Shown here: positions 45,008 through 53,418 of the stretch, in pieces
How the letters are laid out: every line of letters begins with the position of its first letter
Position numbering within the stretch: position 1 is the stretch's first letter
Source: Chloroflexota bacterium
GTDB lineage: Bacteria > Chloroflexota > Anaerolineae > Caldilineales > Caldilineaceae
Direction of reading: 5' to 3'
Length of the DNA: 64,000 bases
Assembly (NCBI GenBank): GCA_003451595.1
Contig: DMDA01000019.1
Span: forward strand, 35,904 to 99,903
Notes under the pieces: generated by a model
The model's input: the letters and a program-made list of their open reading frames with translations, nothing else
Databases searched by the model: none
Told to the model about the DNA's origin: nothing
Position numbers and translations under genes: made by a program

Positions 45008-47362
45008 ATGAAGCTGCGCTTGCCCAGAGTCAAGCTGATTTGGAAATTCCTCCTTTTCATCGGCGTCACCAGTGTGGTTCCGCTGATGGCGATGGGCTGG
45101 GCTTCCTACCAGACAGCGCTGCACACGGTCGAGTTGCAGGCCGGTCAATACACCCAGGAACTGACCACGCAGCAGCGCAAATACCTCGATCTTCTTCTCC
45201 AGGAGATCGAAAGTCTGATGGCGAATCTGGCTAGTTTGGACGACATCAAGCAGGTGGCGGCGAAGGAAAGCCCGGAAACCGACACCTACACCAAGCTCAC
45301 CACCAATGCGCGCATTGGCTATATTCTCAGCGGCTACACCAACCTGCGCGGACTCATCTCGATTGACATCTTTACCGCAGGCGGCGACCAATATCATGTC
45401 GGCGACACACTTAACGTACAGGAATTGCGTACGGACGCGCTGGCGCGCATTCGGGCTGCCGCCGAACGCGCCCAAGGCGGCAACGTCTGGCTGGGCATCG
45501 AAGACAACATCAACCGCGCCTCCACGGAGCAGAAGGTCATGGTGGCAGCCAGGCAACTCAATGCCATCCCGGGGCTTACGCAGGCGGCGAAGCCAACGGC
45601 GTTGCTGATTGTCAACTATGGCCTGGATAACTTACGGCGGCATTTTGCAAACGCAACGCAAAGCGCTGCTGCCTCGATGATGATCATCGACGCAGAGCGC
45701 CGCGTCGTCTACGCTACGGATGCTGCCCGCGTCGGTTCGGTCATCAGTCAGGCTTTTTATGCAGCGCTTCCCGGTGCAGGCGGAGCATTTGTCCAGGAAA
45801 TAGACGGACAGTCGGTGTTTGTCTCGTATAGCCGGTCACCGATGAGTGGTTGGCTTGTGGTCAACTTCACGCCGATGAATGTGTTGACCGCGCCGACCAC
45901 GCAGATTTTCTTTGCCACCCTCTTCTTATTGCTGGCGAGTCTGGCGATGGTCGGCGTTGGGACGCTCTTCCTCTCACGTTCGGTGGTGTCGCCGATCAAC
46001 CTGATCACGCGCAACTTCCAGCGGATTCAGCAGGGCGATTTGCTGCAAGTTGCGCCGTTGCAGGTGCGCTCGAATGATGAGATCGGCGACTTGACGCGCT
46101 GGTTCAATGCCTTTCTCGATTCCTTGCTCGAAAAGCAGAAGGCTGACGCCGAACTGGTTGCCGCCAAAGAAGCCGCCGTTGCTGCCAGCCTGGCCAAGAG
46201 CGAATTCCTTGCCAATATGAGCCATGAGATCCGCACCCCGATGAATGGGGTGCTGGGGATGCTCCAGCTCGTCCAGGGCACACCGTTGACCGAGGAACAG
46301 CAGGACTTCATCGCGACGGCGCGCGTTTCCGCCGAAGCGCTGCTGCACCTGCTCAACGACATTCTTGACTTCTCCAAGATTGAAGCGGGCAAACTGGATC
46401 TGGATGAGCAACCCTTTGATCTGCGTCTACTCATCTTGACGCTGGTCAAGGGATTTTCTGTCATGGCCAACAACAAGGGAGTTGATCTGACCACCGCCAT
46501 CGCCGACGACGTGCCGCACATGCTTGTGGGCGACCCTCTGCGCTTACGACAGATTTTGGCCAACCTGGTGGGCAATGCCATCAAATTTACGGAGCAAGGG
46601 AACATCCGCGTGGCAGTGCAGACCCAGGCGCGCAGTGCTGAGCGGGTTACGTTACTCTTTAGTGTGACCGACACGGGCGTTGGCGTGGCGCCGGACAAGT
46701 TGGCCTCGATTTTCGACGCATTTGTCCAGGCGGATACGTCAGCGACGCGGCGTTTTGGCGGCACCGGGTTGGGGTTGACGATCTCGGCGCGGCTGGTGGC
46801 CATGATGGGTGGCAAAATCTGGGTGGAAAGCACCCTCGGACAGGGCAGCACCTTTTATTTCACAGTGGTATTCACAGAGGCGCCGGCTTTAGCTGATCAC
46901 GCGTTGCCTGCTCCTGCGCCGCCCACTGGTGCAACTGCGCCAGCCGCTCATGATGATCCCGGGCCGATGCCAGGGCGCCTACACATTCTGCTGGCGGAAG
47001 ACAATGCTGTCAACCAAAAGCTCGCCGTACGCGTGTTGACCAAACAGGGGTTTACCGTCAACGTCGTCAACAATGGCATCGAGGCGCTGGAGGCTTTGGC
47101 GCAAGCCAGCTACGATCTGGTGTTGATGGATGTTCAGATGCCCGAAATGGATGGACTGGAGGCTGTACGGCAGATTCGGCTGCGCGAGCAAGGACAGTCG
47201 CACCGTCTGCCTGTCATCGCCATGACTGCGCATGCCATGCAAGGCGATCGAGAGCGCTGTCTGGCAGCCGGCATGGACGGCTATGTATCGAAGCCAATCA
47301 ATGTGGATGAATTGCTCGGCGCGATCCGCGCCGTTCTGCCTGCCGGCGCAGCGACGCCGTGA
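45008..47362 (+). CDS. Hybrid histidine kinase with extracellular Cache-like sensor, HAMP, HisKA-HATPase and receiver domain
   Basis: A 784-residue sensor. A first membrane segment (LIWKFLLFIGVTSVVPLMAM), an extracellular region of about 250 residues and a second segment (IFFATLFLLLASLAMVGVGT) frame a Cache-like domain. HAMP follows (SVVSPINLITRNFQRIQQGD). H406 in EFLANMSHEIRTPMNG is the phosphoacceptor; ATPase motifs are NLVGNAIKFTE, DTGVGVAP and FGGTGLGLTIS. The receiver Asp is D708 in LVLMDVQMPEMDG. ATG 45008 is chosen; GTG 44996 is an alternative. It lies between an RbsB-like lipoprotein gene and a sugar kinase-aldolase operon and may control that operon, though no DNA-binding regulator is adjacent. 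Confidence 0.9.
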   Translation: MKLRLPRVKLIWKFLLFIGVTSVVPLMAMGWASYQTALHTVELQAGQYTQELTTQQRKYLDLLLQEIESLMANLASLDDIKQVAAKESPETDTYTKLTTNARIGYILSGYTNLRGLISIDIFTAGGDQYHVGDTLNVQELRTDALARIRAAAERAQGGNVWLGIEDNINRASTEQKVMVAARQLNAIPGLTQAAKPTALLIVNYGLDNLRRHFANATQSAAASMMIIDAERRVVYATDAARVGSVISQAFYAALPGAGGAFVQEIDGQSVFVSYSRSPMSGWLVVNFTPMNVLTAPTTQIFFATLFLLLASLAMVGVGTLFLSRSVVSPINLITRNFQRIQQGDLLQVAPLQVRSNDEIGDLTRWFNAFLDSLLEKQKADAELVAAKEAAVAASLAKSEFLANMSHEIRTPMNGVLGMLQLVQGTPLTEEQQDFIATARVSAEALLHLLNDILDFSKIEAGKLDLDEQPFDLRLLILTLVKGFSVMANNKGVDLTTAIADDVPHMLVGDPLRLRQILANLVGNAIKFTEQGNIRVAVQTQARSAERVTLLFSVTDTGVGVAPDKLASIFDAFVQADTSATRRFGGTGLGLTISARLVAMMGGKIWVESTLGQGSTFYFTVVFTEAPALADHALPAPAPPTGATAPAAHDDPGPMPGRLHILLAEDNAVNQKLAVRVLTKQGFTVNVVNNGIEALEALAQASYDLVLMDVQMPEMDGLEAVRQIRLREQGQSHRLPVIAMTAHAMQGDRERCLAAGMDGYVSKPINVDELLGAIRAVLPAGAATP

Positions 47363-47530
47363 TCCGCCACGTGCCGCTGCACTTATCCTCGCAATATCGT
47401 CGCGTGGTATAATCAATCAGTCGGCGCTCCACCTGGCTTGACCAATGGGGGAGGACGCGTCGGATAAATCCTGTCATCACAAGCTGCAGCTTGCGGCCAA
47501 TCTCAGCATCCTGCCTGGACGCACGAACAA

Positions 47531-49024
47531 ATGCAATCTCTTCTCATCGGCGTTGAAGTTGGCACCTCGGCTGTCAAGGGTGTCCTCTATGACCTCACCG
47601 GAGCTGAACATTTTTCCACGCGCTGCGCGTATCATCTCCTGACGCCACAGCCGGGTTGGGCCGAACAGGATGCTGAAGAACTCTGGGGCGCTCTGCTGAC
47701 TGTGCTGCGCGAGACCGCAACAGCCGCCAACGCCCTGGGGCGGGTGGTTGCGCTGGCGCTGGCGGCCCAGGCCGGCTCCGTCGTAGCGGTGGATGGCGAG
47801 GGCGCGGCGGTGGCGCCGCTGATCACGTGGCTTGACACTCGTGCCGAGGCTATCGTCGCCGACTGGACGCGCACCGGCCGCGCGGATCGCATCCGGCAGA
47901 TCAGTGGCTGGCATCCGCATCCGGGACTGCCGTTGGCGACCCTTGCCTGGCTGACGCGTCACACATCGCAGGTCGTGCAAGGGGCGGCGCACATTGTCGA
48001 CGTCCACAGCTTCTTGCTCTATCGCTTGACCGGGTTGCCACTCACTGATTTTTCTGAGGCGGCAGAGACGTTATTGCTTGATCGGGCAACGGCCACCTGG
48101 TCGGCGGAGCTATGTGCGCTGGCGGGTGTGCAGCCGCGCCAACTGCCCGGGCTGTTGCCTGCTGGCGCCGTTGCCGCGTCGTTGTTGCCTGAGGTGGCGC
48201 GTGCGACTGGCCTGTCGTCGTCCACGCTGGTTGTCGTCGGCGGGCATGATCAATGTTGCGCAGCGTTGGGGATGGGGATCACTGCGCCGGGGCAGCTCAT
48301 GCTTGCCAGTGGCACGGCGTGGGTGCTCACAGCGTTGACGCCTGATCTGCCGGTGGCGCAGATTCCGCCTGGCATGGAGTTGAATTATCACATCTTGCCT
48401 GGGCTTCACACTATCTCGCAACTACTCGGTGGTTTTGGGGCAGTCGTCACCTGGTGGCTGTCGCTGCTCTGGCCCGACGTCAAGGATCGCTACGCCGCCC
48501 TGGAGGCTGCGTTGACGGTTAGCCCGCCTGGGGCGCGAGGGCTGCGCTTCCTACCCATCGGCGGCAGTGCGCAACTTGGCAGTGGACGTGGTGGTTTTTT
48601 GGGCTTGCGCCTGGATCACGCTCGTGACGATCTGGCGCGCGCCGTGTGCGAGGGCATCGCCTATGAGGTGCGCTGGGCGCTGGACCGGCTGGCGGCTTCA
48701 CAGCTGGCAGCGGCGCACATGTGGATGGCGGGTGGCGCCACGCAAAGTAACTTCTGGCCACAGCTCATTGCCGATGTGACCGGCGCGCCGGTCTACGTGG
48801 CGCCACATGCAAACTGGCAGGCGCGTGGCGCCGCCATCCTCGCGGGCGTTGGCGCCGGTTTGCTTGGCGCTGACTTGATGGCTGCTGCCCAACGTTGGCA
48901 GATTGCGCTGGCCGAGGTGACGCCAAACCGCGATCACGCGCGGCTCTACGCTGCCGCATACGCCGACTATCGTCATCTATGCGCACGTGTGGCGGATGAA
49001 GAATCAACAGGTCTGGAGGTCTAA
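47531..49024 (+). CDS. FGGY family carbohydrate kinase
   Basis: A 497-residue sugar kinase. The N-terminal ATPase fold starts LLIGVEVGTSAVKGVLYDLT and has PLITWLDTRAEAIV near 97 and VVVGGHDQCCAALGMGI near 234, the FGGY catalytic Asp region; SGTAWVLTAL near 258 and WMAGGATQSNFWPQLIADVT near 397 complete the two-domain signature. It phosphorylates a pentose, a deoxy-sugar or an AI-2-like ketose. It starts a three-gene operon whose next genes are a DhnA/LsrF-type aldolase and a HAD phosphatase; the kinase stop overlaps the aldolase ATG (TAATG). Confidence 0.88.
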   Translation: MQSLLIGVEVGTSAVKGVLYDLTGAEHFSTRCAYHLLTPQPGWAEQDAEELWGALLTVLRETATAANALGRVVALALAAQAGSVVAVDGEGAAVAPLITWLDTRAEAIVADWTRTGRADRIRQISGWHPHPGLPLATLAWLTRHTSQVVQGAAHIVDVHSFLLYRLTGLPLTDFSEAAETLLLDRATATWSAELCALAGVQPRQLPGLLPAGAVAASLLPEVARATGLSSSTLVVVGGHDQCCAALGMGITAPGQLMLASGTAWVLTALTPDLPVAQIPPGMELNYHILPGLHTISQLLGGFGAVVTWWLSLLWPDVKDRYAALEAALTVSPPGARGLRFLPIGGSAQLGSGRGGFLGLRLDHARDDLARAVCEGIAYEVRWALDRLAASQLAAAHMWMAGGATQSNFWPQLIADVTGAPVYVAPHANWQARGAAILAGVGAGLLGADLMAAAQRWQIALAEVTPNRDHARLYAAAYADYRHLCARVADEESTGLEV

Positions 49025-49770
49025 TGGTAACGCGTCGTTTGCATCGTATCTTCCGCGCCGATGGGCGCACGCTGATCGTCGCCTGCGATCACGGCATGAT
49101 CTCTGGCCCCGACACCGGCATTGAAAACCTGGGCGACACGCTGGAGAAGGTGATCGCCGGCGGCGCCGACGCCGTAATGGCGAGCTACGGCACGGCGACG
49201 CGCTTTGCTGCGCAGTTGGCGCGCGTCGGGCTGGTGCTGCGCATCGATGGCGCGGCCACAGTCTTAGGGCCGAAGGGCGGCCCCGGCGCGCAATTCTACA
49301 CCGTCGAGGACGCGCTGCGGCTGGGCGCCGACGCGCTCTGCGTCACTGCCTTCCCCGGTTCACCGGTCGAGGAAGCCACGCTGACGGTGCTGGCGCACGT
49401 CATCCGTGAGGCGCACGCCTGGGGCATCCCCGTGATGGCGGAGATGGTGCCTGGCGGCTTCGACAGCCCGCCCACTGCGCGCACGGTGCACAGCGTCGGC
49501 GTGGCCGCGCGGGTCGCCGCCGAGCTGGGCGCGGATTGGGTCAAGATTCCCTACGTCGAGGGCTTTGCGCAGGTGGTGGCGGGCTGCTATGTTCCGGTCG
49601 TTGTGTTGGGCGGCCCCCATCAGGATGCGCCCGAAGCGACGCTGACCATGCTCGAGGCGGCGCTGCGCGCCGGTGCGGTCGGCGCCACGATCGGGCGTAA
49701 TATCTGGAAAGCCGCCGACCCGACGGCGATGACACAGGCGTTGGTCGCTAGAATCCACGGCAGCGCATGA
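49024..49770 (+). CDS. DhnA/LsrF-type class I aldolase
   Basis: A 248-residue TIM barrel of the DhnA-type class I aldolase family. RTLIVACDHGMISGPDTGIE near 14 and GADWVKIPYVEGFAQVVAGC near 172 hold the DHG signature and the Schiff-base lysine, and GATIGRNIWKAADPTAMTQA near 219 the phosphate-binding end. By eye the spacing resembles LsrF, which cleaves or transfers phosphorylated AI-2 products, but many family members cleave ordinary sugar phosphates. GGAGG lies just before the ATG. Coupled to the kinase and, by an ATGA overlap, to the HAD gene. Confidence 0.87.
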   Translation: MVTRRLHRIFRADGRTLIVACDHGMISGPDTGIENLGDTLEKVIAGGADAVMASYGTATRFAAQLARVGLVLRIDGAATVLGPKGGPGAQFYTVEDALRLGADALCVTAFPGSPVEEATLTVLAHVIREAHAWGIPVMAEMVPGGFDSPPTARTVHSVGVAARVAAELGADWVKIPYVEGFAQVVAGCYVPVVVLGGPHQDAPEATLTMLEAALRAGAVGATIGRNIWKAADPTAMTQALVARIHGSA

Positions 49771-50588
49771 GCGCGGATCTTGCCGCAGTGCGCGGCGTGC
49801 TGTTCGATGTTGACGGCACGCTCTGGCGTGGAAACACACCGGCGCCGGGGCTGGCGGCGTTCTTCACCTGGCTGCGCGCTCGCGCCATCGGCGTGTGCAT
49901 CGTCACGAACAACTCGCTCAAGCCACCCTCACATTACCGGCAGAAATTGGCGACGTTTGGCGTCACGGTCGAGGAACGCGAAATCCTGACCTCGGCGCAG
50001 GCAACGGCGCAACACTTGGCGCGGACGCTGACGCCGGGTGAGCGCGTCTACGTGATCGGCGAGGAGGGGCTGCTGGCTGCGGTGCAGGCGGCGGGCATGA
50101 CAGTGACGCCCGACGCCGCGATGCCGGTTGCTGCCGTCGTGGTCGGCGGTGACCGCTGCCTGACCTACGCCAAACTCAAGGCGGCGGTGTTGCTGCTTCA
50201 GCGCGGCGCCCGGCTGATCGGCACGAATCCCGACCTGCTGATCCCCACTGCCGCCGGACTGGCGCCGGAAACCGGCGTGACGTTGGCGGCCTTGACTGCA
50301 GCGACCGGCGTCAAACCGACGATCATCGGCAAACCGGCGCGGTGGCTGTTCGAGGCAGCGCTGGCGCAGCTTGCGCTCCAACCGGCGCAGGCGCTGATGG
50401 TCGGAGACCGTCTCGACACCGACATCCTCGGCGCTAAACAGCTGGGGATGTCGACGGTGTTGGTCACGAATGGCGTCGATAGCGCTGCAGCAGTCGCAGA
50501 CAAGGGCATCTATCCAGACCTGATGGTGGCGCATCTTGGTGATCTGCTGCAGATATGGCGTCACACGCTGGCCGGGAACCTTTTCTGA
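49767..50588 (+). CDS. HAD-IIA (NagD-like) sugar phosphatase
   Basis: A 273-residue haloacid-dehalogenase phosphatase. Motif I is VLFDVDGTLWRG near 12, motif II IVTNNSLKPPS near 44, a type IIA cap lies between, and the end has MVGDRLDTDILGAKQLGMST near 211 (motif IV). NagD-like enzymes dephosphorylate nucleotides or sugar phosphates; in this operon it may recycle phosphorylated intermediates of the kinase and aldolase. The start overlaps the aldolase stop. Its own TGA stop shares its last base with the 92-bp repeat at 50588. Confidence 0.87.
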   Translation: MSADLAAVRGVLFDVDGTLWRGNTPAPGLAAFFTWLRARAIGVCIVTNNSLKPPSHYRQKLATFGVTVEEREILTSAQATAQHLARTLTPGERVYVIGEEGLLAAVQAAGMTVTPDAAMPVAAVVVGGDRCLTYAKLKAAVLLLQRGARLIGTNPDLLIPTAAGLAPETGVTLAALTAATGVKPTIIGKPARWLFEAALAQLALQPAQALMVGDRLDTDILGAKQLGMSTVLVTNGVDSAAAVADKGIYPDLMVAHLGDLLQIWRHTLAGNLF

Positions 50589-50679
50589 TAGACAACACAA
50601 ATAGACTTTGCTCATCTTCCCGGAAGCTCTGAGCTTCCGGGAAGATATCGGATGTACGATGTTTGATTGTGCTATCTAT
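50588..50679. repeat. 92-bp MITE-like repeat, copy 2
   Basis: Identical to 42408-42499 except for one base (cggatg for cgggtg). It has the same imperfect terminal inverted repeats and the same 14-bp central stem (50615-50645). It begins at the final base of the HAD phosphatase stop codon and so also serves as the hairpin that ends that operon. No clear target duplication is visible. Confidence 0.85.
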
Positions 50680-50713
50680 GAAGCGCACAGGCGACAAAGT
50701 GTAAGGTGTCCGG

Positions 50714-51346
50714 TCACTCACTGGCGATTAGCATTCGCACCTGCTGCGCCACCGCCTCACCTAGTTTGCGGTGCTCGCTTGCCTCGAAGTGGATGCCGTC
50801 GAGATCACTCGAGACGATGACCGTCGCCGTGTCCAGAAAAGCGCAGCCCAGTTCTTCCGCCACCTGGCGATAATAAAAGCCGAGTTTTTGAGATTTTGCC
50901 TCGGCGCCCTCAAACATTTGATCGAACCAGGTCAACTTCGCCACCGGCGGCGGCGCCAGCAGCAGCACCGCTGGCGCCGCGCCGGCGCGCCCGGCTGCGC
51001 TCTGCTGCACGATGCGCACCAGGACGCCCGCGCCCTGTGCAATGTCAAAGGCTGACAGACTAAAGCGTTTCTTCAGATCATTGGTGCCTAGCAGGATGAT
51101 GACTAGGTCGAGCGGGCGGTGCGTCTCCAGACAGGGGATCAGATAATCCTTGCCGCACTTATACCCCTCGATCGGGTCATCCCAGACCGTCGTGCGGCCA
51201 TTCAGTCCCTCTTCGATCACTTCAAAGCCAGCGCCAAGTGTGTTGCGCAGCACGCCTGCCCAGCGCTCATCGCGATCAAAACGATCTTGGGTCGCCGGAT
51301 TGTAGCCCCAGGTGTTGGAATCACCGAAGCAAAGAATGCGTTTCAT
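50714..51346 (-). CDS. SGNH/GDSL hydrolase
   Basis: A 210-residue esterase-like hydrolase. Block I is ILCFGDSNTWGYNP with nucleophile S9, block III is IILLGTNDLKKRF near 86, and block V is SDLDGIHFEASEHRKLG near 182 with the Asp-x-x-His pair. This is the arrangement of arylesterase/acetylxylan-esterase-like SGNH enzymes. GGAG lies 7 nt before the ATG. There is no signal peptide, so it acts in the cytoplasm, perhaps deacylating imported sugars. It is divergent from the GntR gene, with a 203-bp intergenic region. Confidence 0.88.
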   Translation of the reverse strand: MKRILCFGDSNTWGYNPATQDRFDRDERWAGVLRNTLGAGFEVIEEGLNGRTTVWDDPIEGYKCGKDYLIPCLETHRPLDLVIILLGTNDLKKRFSLSAFDIAQGAGVLVRIVQQSAAGRAGAAPAVLLLAPPPVAKLTWFDQMFEGAEAKSQKLGFYYRQVAEELGCAFLDTATVIVSSDLDGIHFEASEHRKLGEAVAQQVRMLIASE

Positions 51347-51468
51347 GGAGTCGCTCCTTGTCAGATTCGTGTGATAGGAAATGTCATTACTCTACCAGGA
51401 CGCCGGTGCTCCACACAAGACCGCCATCGGAAGTGACAACGGTAGAATGAATGCCGCGAATTTGGGTA

Positions 51469-51497
51469 TTGACACAAATCCTATAGCATGTTATCCT
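51469..51497 (+). promoter_or_regulatory. Sigma-70-like promoter of the GntR-led operon
   Basis: ttgaca (51469-51474), a 17-bp spacer and tatcct (51492-51497) form one of the best -35/-10 pairs in the window. Transcription would start near 51504, giving a short leader for the GntR gene. Confidence 0.7.
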
Positions 51498-51510
51498 ATC
51501 CTATAGGATT
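51477..51510. promoter_or_regulatory. Operator-like perfect dyad over the -10 region
   Basis: aatcctatag (51477-51486) and ctataggatt (51501-51510) are exact inverted 10-mers separated by 14 bp. They flank and overlap the -10 box, so a bound dimer would block the promoter. The adjacent GntR/FadR-type gene is the obvious ligand-responsive repressor. Confidence 0.65.
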
Positions 51511-51549
51511 CTCCAGCGACAATTGAAACGTCTCTCATCTTTGAGTGCA

Positions 51550-52257
51550 ATGGCTGAGCAAAAAACCGTGCTGGCTGATGCTGTCTACGAGCGGCTCAAA
51601 GCCCGGATTATGGATCAGATTTACCCACCGCGTGAGCGACTGAATATCGATGCACTGGCGATCGATCTTGCGGTCAGCCCGACGCCGGTGCGCGAGGCGC
51701 TGGCCCGCCTGTCCGCTGAGCGACTTGTCACCTTCGAGGCCTTCAAGGGTTACCGCGTCAGTCCGTTGCTGACGCCGACGCAGGTGGCGGACTTGATGCA
51801 CGCGCGCCGGCTGCTCGAAGTGGACGCCGCACGCCTGGCCGCGCGGCGCATTCGTGTGCCTGATCTGATTATGGTGGAGAAGCTGCTCCAGCAGATCCTG
51901 GATGAAAGCGCCAGCGTGGAAGTTGGCTCCTGGTCGCACGGCTACCGTCAGTTCAACCAGCTGGATAAACAGTTCCACGAAACGATCGTGGGCGCCGCCG
52001 GCAACCAGTTTCTGCTCGACGCGTATCGTTCACTCAACGTGCACATCGAACTGGGGCGTTTCTATCGGGTCTTCCGCGAGATGGATCAACAGCAGACCTG
52101 TGTGGAACATGCCGCCATCGTTCAGGCGCTGCGCGACCATGATGTCGAGCAGGCTGCAACTGCGGTGGAATCGCATCTACGCGCCACCGAAGCGCGCGTC
52201 TTTCGCCTGATTGAGAAGTATCCGCATCTAGACAGCGCCAACGGCGCAGGTCAATAG
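51550..52257 (+). CDS. GntR-family transcriptional regulator (FadR subfamily)
   Basis: A 235-residue regulator. The winged helix-turn-helix holds VYERLKARIMDQIYPPRERL and LAVSPTPVREALARLSAERL near 36-60. The C-terminal FCD ligand domain has LMHARRLLEVDAARLAARRI, LDKQFHETIVGAAGNQFLLD and ESHLRATEARVF, with the Asp and His residues that bind a metal ion in many FadR-type proteins that sense organic acids or sugar acids. ATG 51550 is used; an in-frame TTG at 51523 is possible. A metabolite of the downstream sugar-acid pathway is the likely inducer. Confidence 0.9.
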   Translation: MAEQKTVLADAVYERLKARIMDQIYPPRERLNIDALAIDLAVSPTPVREALARLSAERLVTFEAFKGYRVSPLLTPTQVADLMHARRLLEVDAARLAARRIRVPDLIMVEKLLQQILDESASVEVGSWSHGYRQFNQLDKQFHETIVGAAGNQFLLDAYRSLNVHIELGRFYRVFREMDQQQTCVEHAAIVQALRDHDVEQAATAVESHLRATEARVFRLIEKYPHLDSANGAGQ

Positions 52258-52266
52258 GAGGTCACG

Positions 52267-53418
52267 ATGACAGTTCGGGTTGCGCTGATCAGCGGCCCCA
52301 TGTACGACGCCTTGTATGCACGTTTGCCGGAGTTTACGCGCCTCACCGGCATTGCTGTCGAGCTAGCGTTTCAGGGCGACCATCCTGCGCTTAATGAATT
52401 CCTGGCGACGGAGGCCGCCGCTGCGTGCGACCTGGTGTCGACGCACACCAAGTATGCTCCCTCGCAGCAGGCGCTGCTGGCGCCGTTGGACGAACTGCTC
52501 ACACCCGCCGACCTAGCCGACTTCACGCCCGCGCTGCTGAAGCTGGCGAGCATCGGCGAGAGGTTGTACAGCCTCCCGCGCAACGTGGACGTGCGCCTGC
52601 TCCACTACCGCACCGATCTGGTGACGCACACACCCGCCACGTGGGACGAACTGCTCGACTTGATGCGGCGCATCAACCGGCCGCCGACGTGCTATGCCTT
52701 CGTCTTTCCGGGCATGGAGTCCGGTCTGTTCGGCACCTTCTACGAACTGGTGGAGATGGCAGGCGCCGAGCTGTTCCCGCCCGACTTGACGCCGCAGATC
52801 GAGAACGCCGGTGGACGTTGGGCGCTGCAATTCCTGCGCACCTGCTACACCGAAGGGCTGGTCTCCCCGGAGATTGTCGGCTGGCACTACGACAAGGTGC
52901 ACGATGCCTTCCGCGCCGGACGCGCCGCGCTGGTGGGGGATTGGCCCGGTTATTACGCCGACTACTGCGCCGCCGATTCGCCCGTGCGCAATCGCTTCGC
53001 CCTGGCGCGCTATCCAGTCGGACCGTCGGGCAAGTCGCTGGTCTACGGCGGCAGCCACACCTTTGCGCTCACGCGGTGCGGGGCGGAGAACGCCGATGCC
53101 CTGGCGTTGTTGCGCTTCCTCACTGCGCCGGAGCAGCAATTGGTTGAGGCGCGGCAAGGCGCTGTGCCGGTGCGTGCTTCTGTCATGCAAATCGTGCAAC
53201 AGGGAGCCGCCCCCACGGAACAACAACGCTGGCAAACGCTGGCGGACGCGATCACGAGCGTGGTGATCCCTCCTAAATTTAGCCGCTACCCGTTGGTGGA
53301 GGAAGTGCTCTGGAAGACTGTGCAGGCAGCCATGATCGGCGCCTTGTCAATCGATGATGCGCTGCACAAGATGACCATTCAAATTGCTGACATTGTGGCA
53401 GGTGAACATGCAGGGTGA
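52267..53418 (+). CDS. Family 1 extracellular solute-binding-like protein without a signal peptide
   Basis: A 383-residue protein with the fold of sugar-binding proteins (SBP family 1): VRVALISGPMYDALYARLPE, ACDLVSTHTKYAPSQQALLA, LYSLPRNVDVRLLHYRTDLV, ATWDELLDLMRRIN and FRAGRAALVGDWPGYYADYC. The N-terminus goes straight into the first strand, with no hydrophobic signal and no lipobox, and AGGAGG is 5 nt before the ATG, so the start is secure. It therefore appears cytoplasmic. The operon's importer has its own RbsB-like protein. This one could act as an internal sensor or store, or could have lost its signal. Confidence 0.85.
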   Translation: MTVRVALISGPMYDALYARLPEFTRLTGIAVELAFQGDHPALNEFLATEAAAACDLVSTHTKYAPSQQALLAPLDELLTPADLADFTPALLKLASIGERLYSLPRNVDVRLLHYRTDLVTHTPATWDELLDLMRRINRPPTCYAFVFPGMESGLFGTFYELVEMAGAELFPPDLTPQIENAGGRWALQFLRTCYTEGLVSPEIVGWHYDKVHDAFRAGRAALVGDWPGYYADYCAADSPVRNRFALARYPVGPSGKSLVYGGSHTFALTRCGAENADALALLRFLTAPEQQLVEARQGAVPVRASVMQIVQQGAAPTEQQRWQTLADAITSVVIPPKFSRYPLVEEVLWKTVQAAMIGALSIDDALHKMTIQIADIVAGEHAG

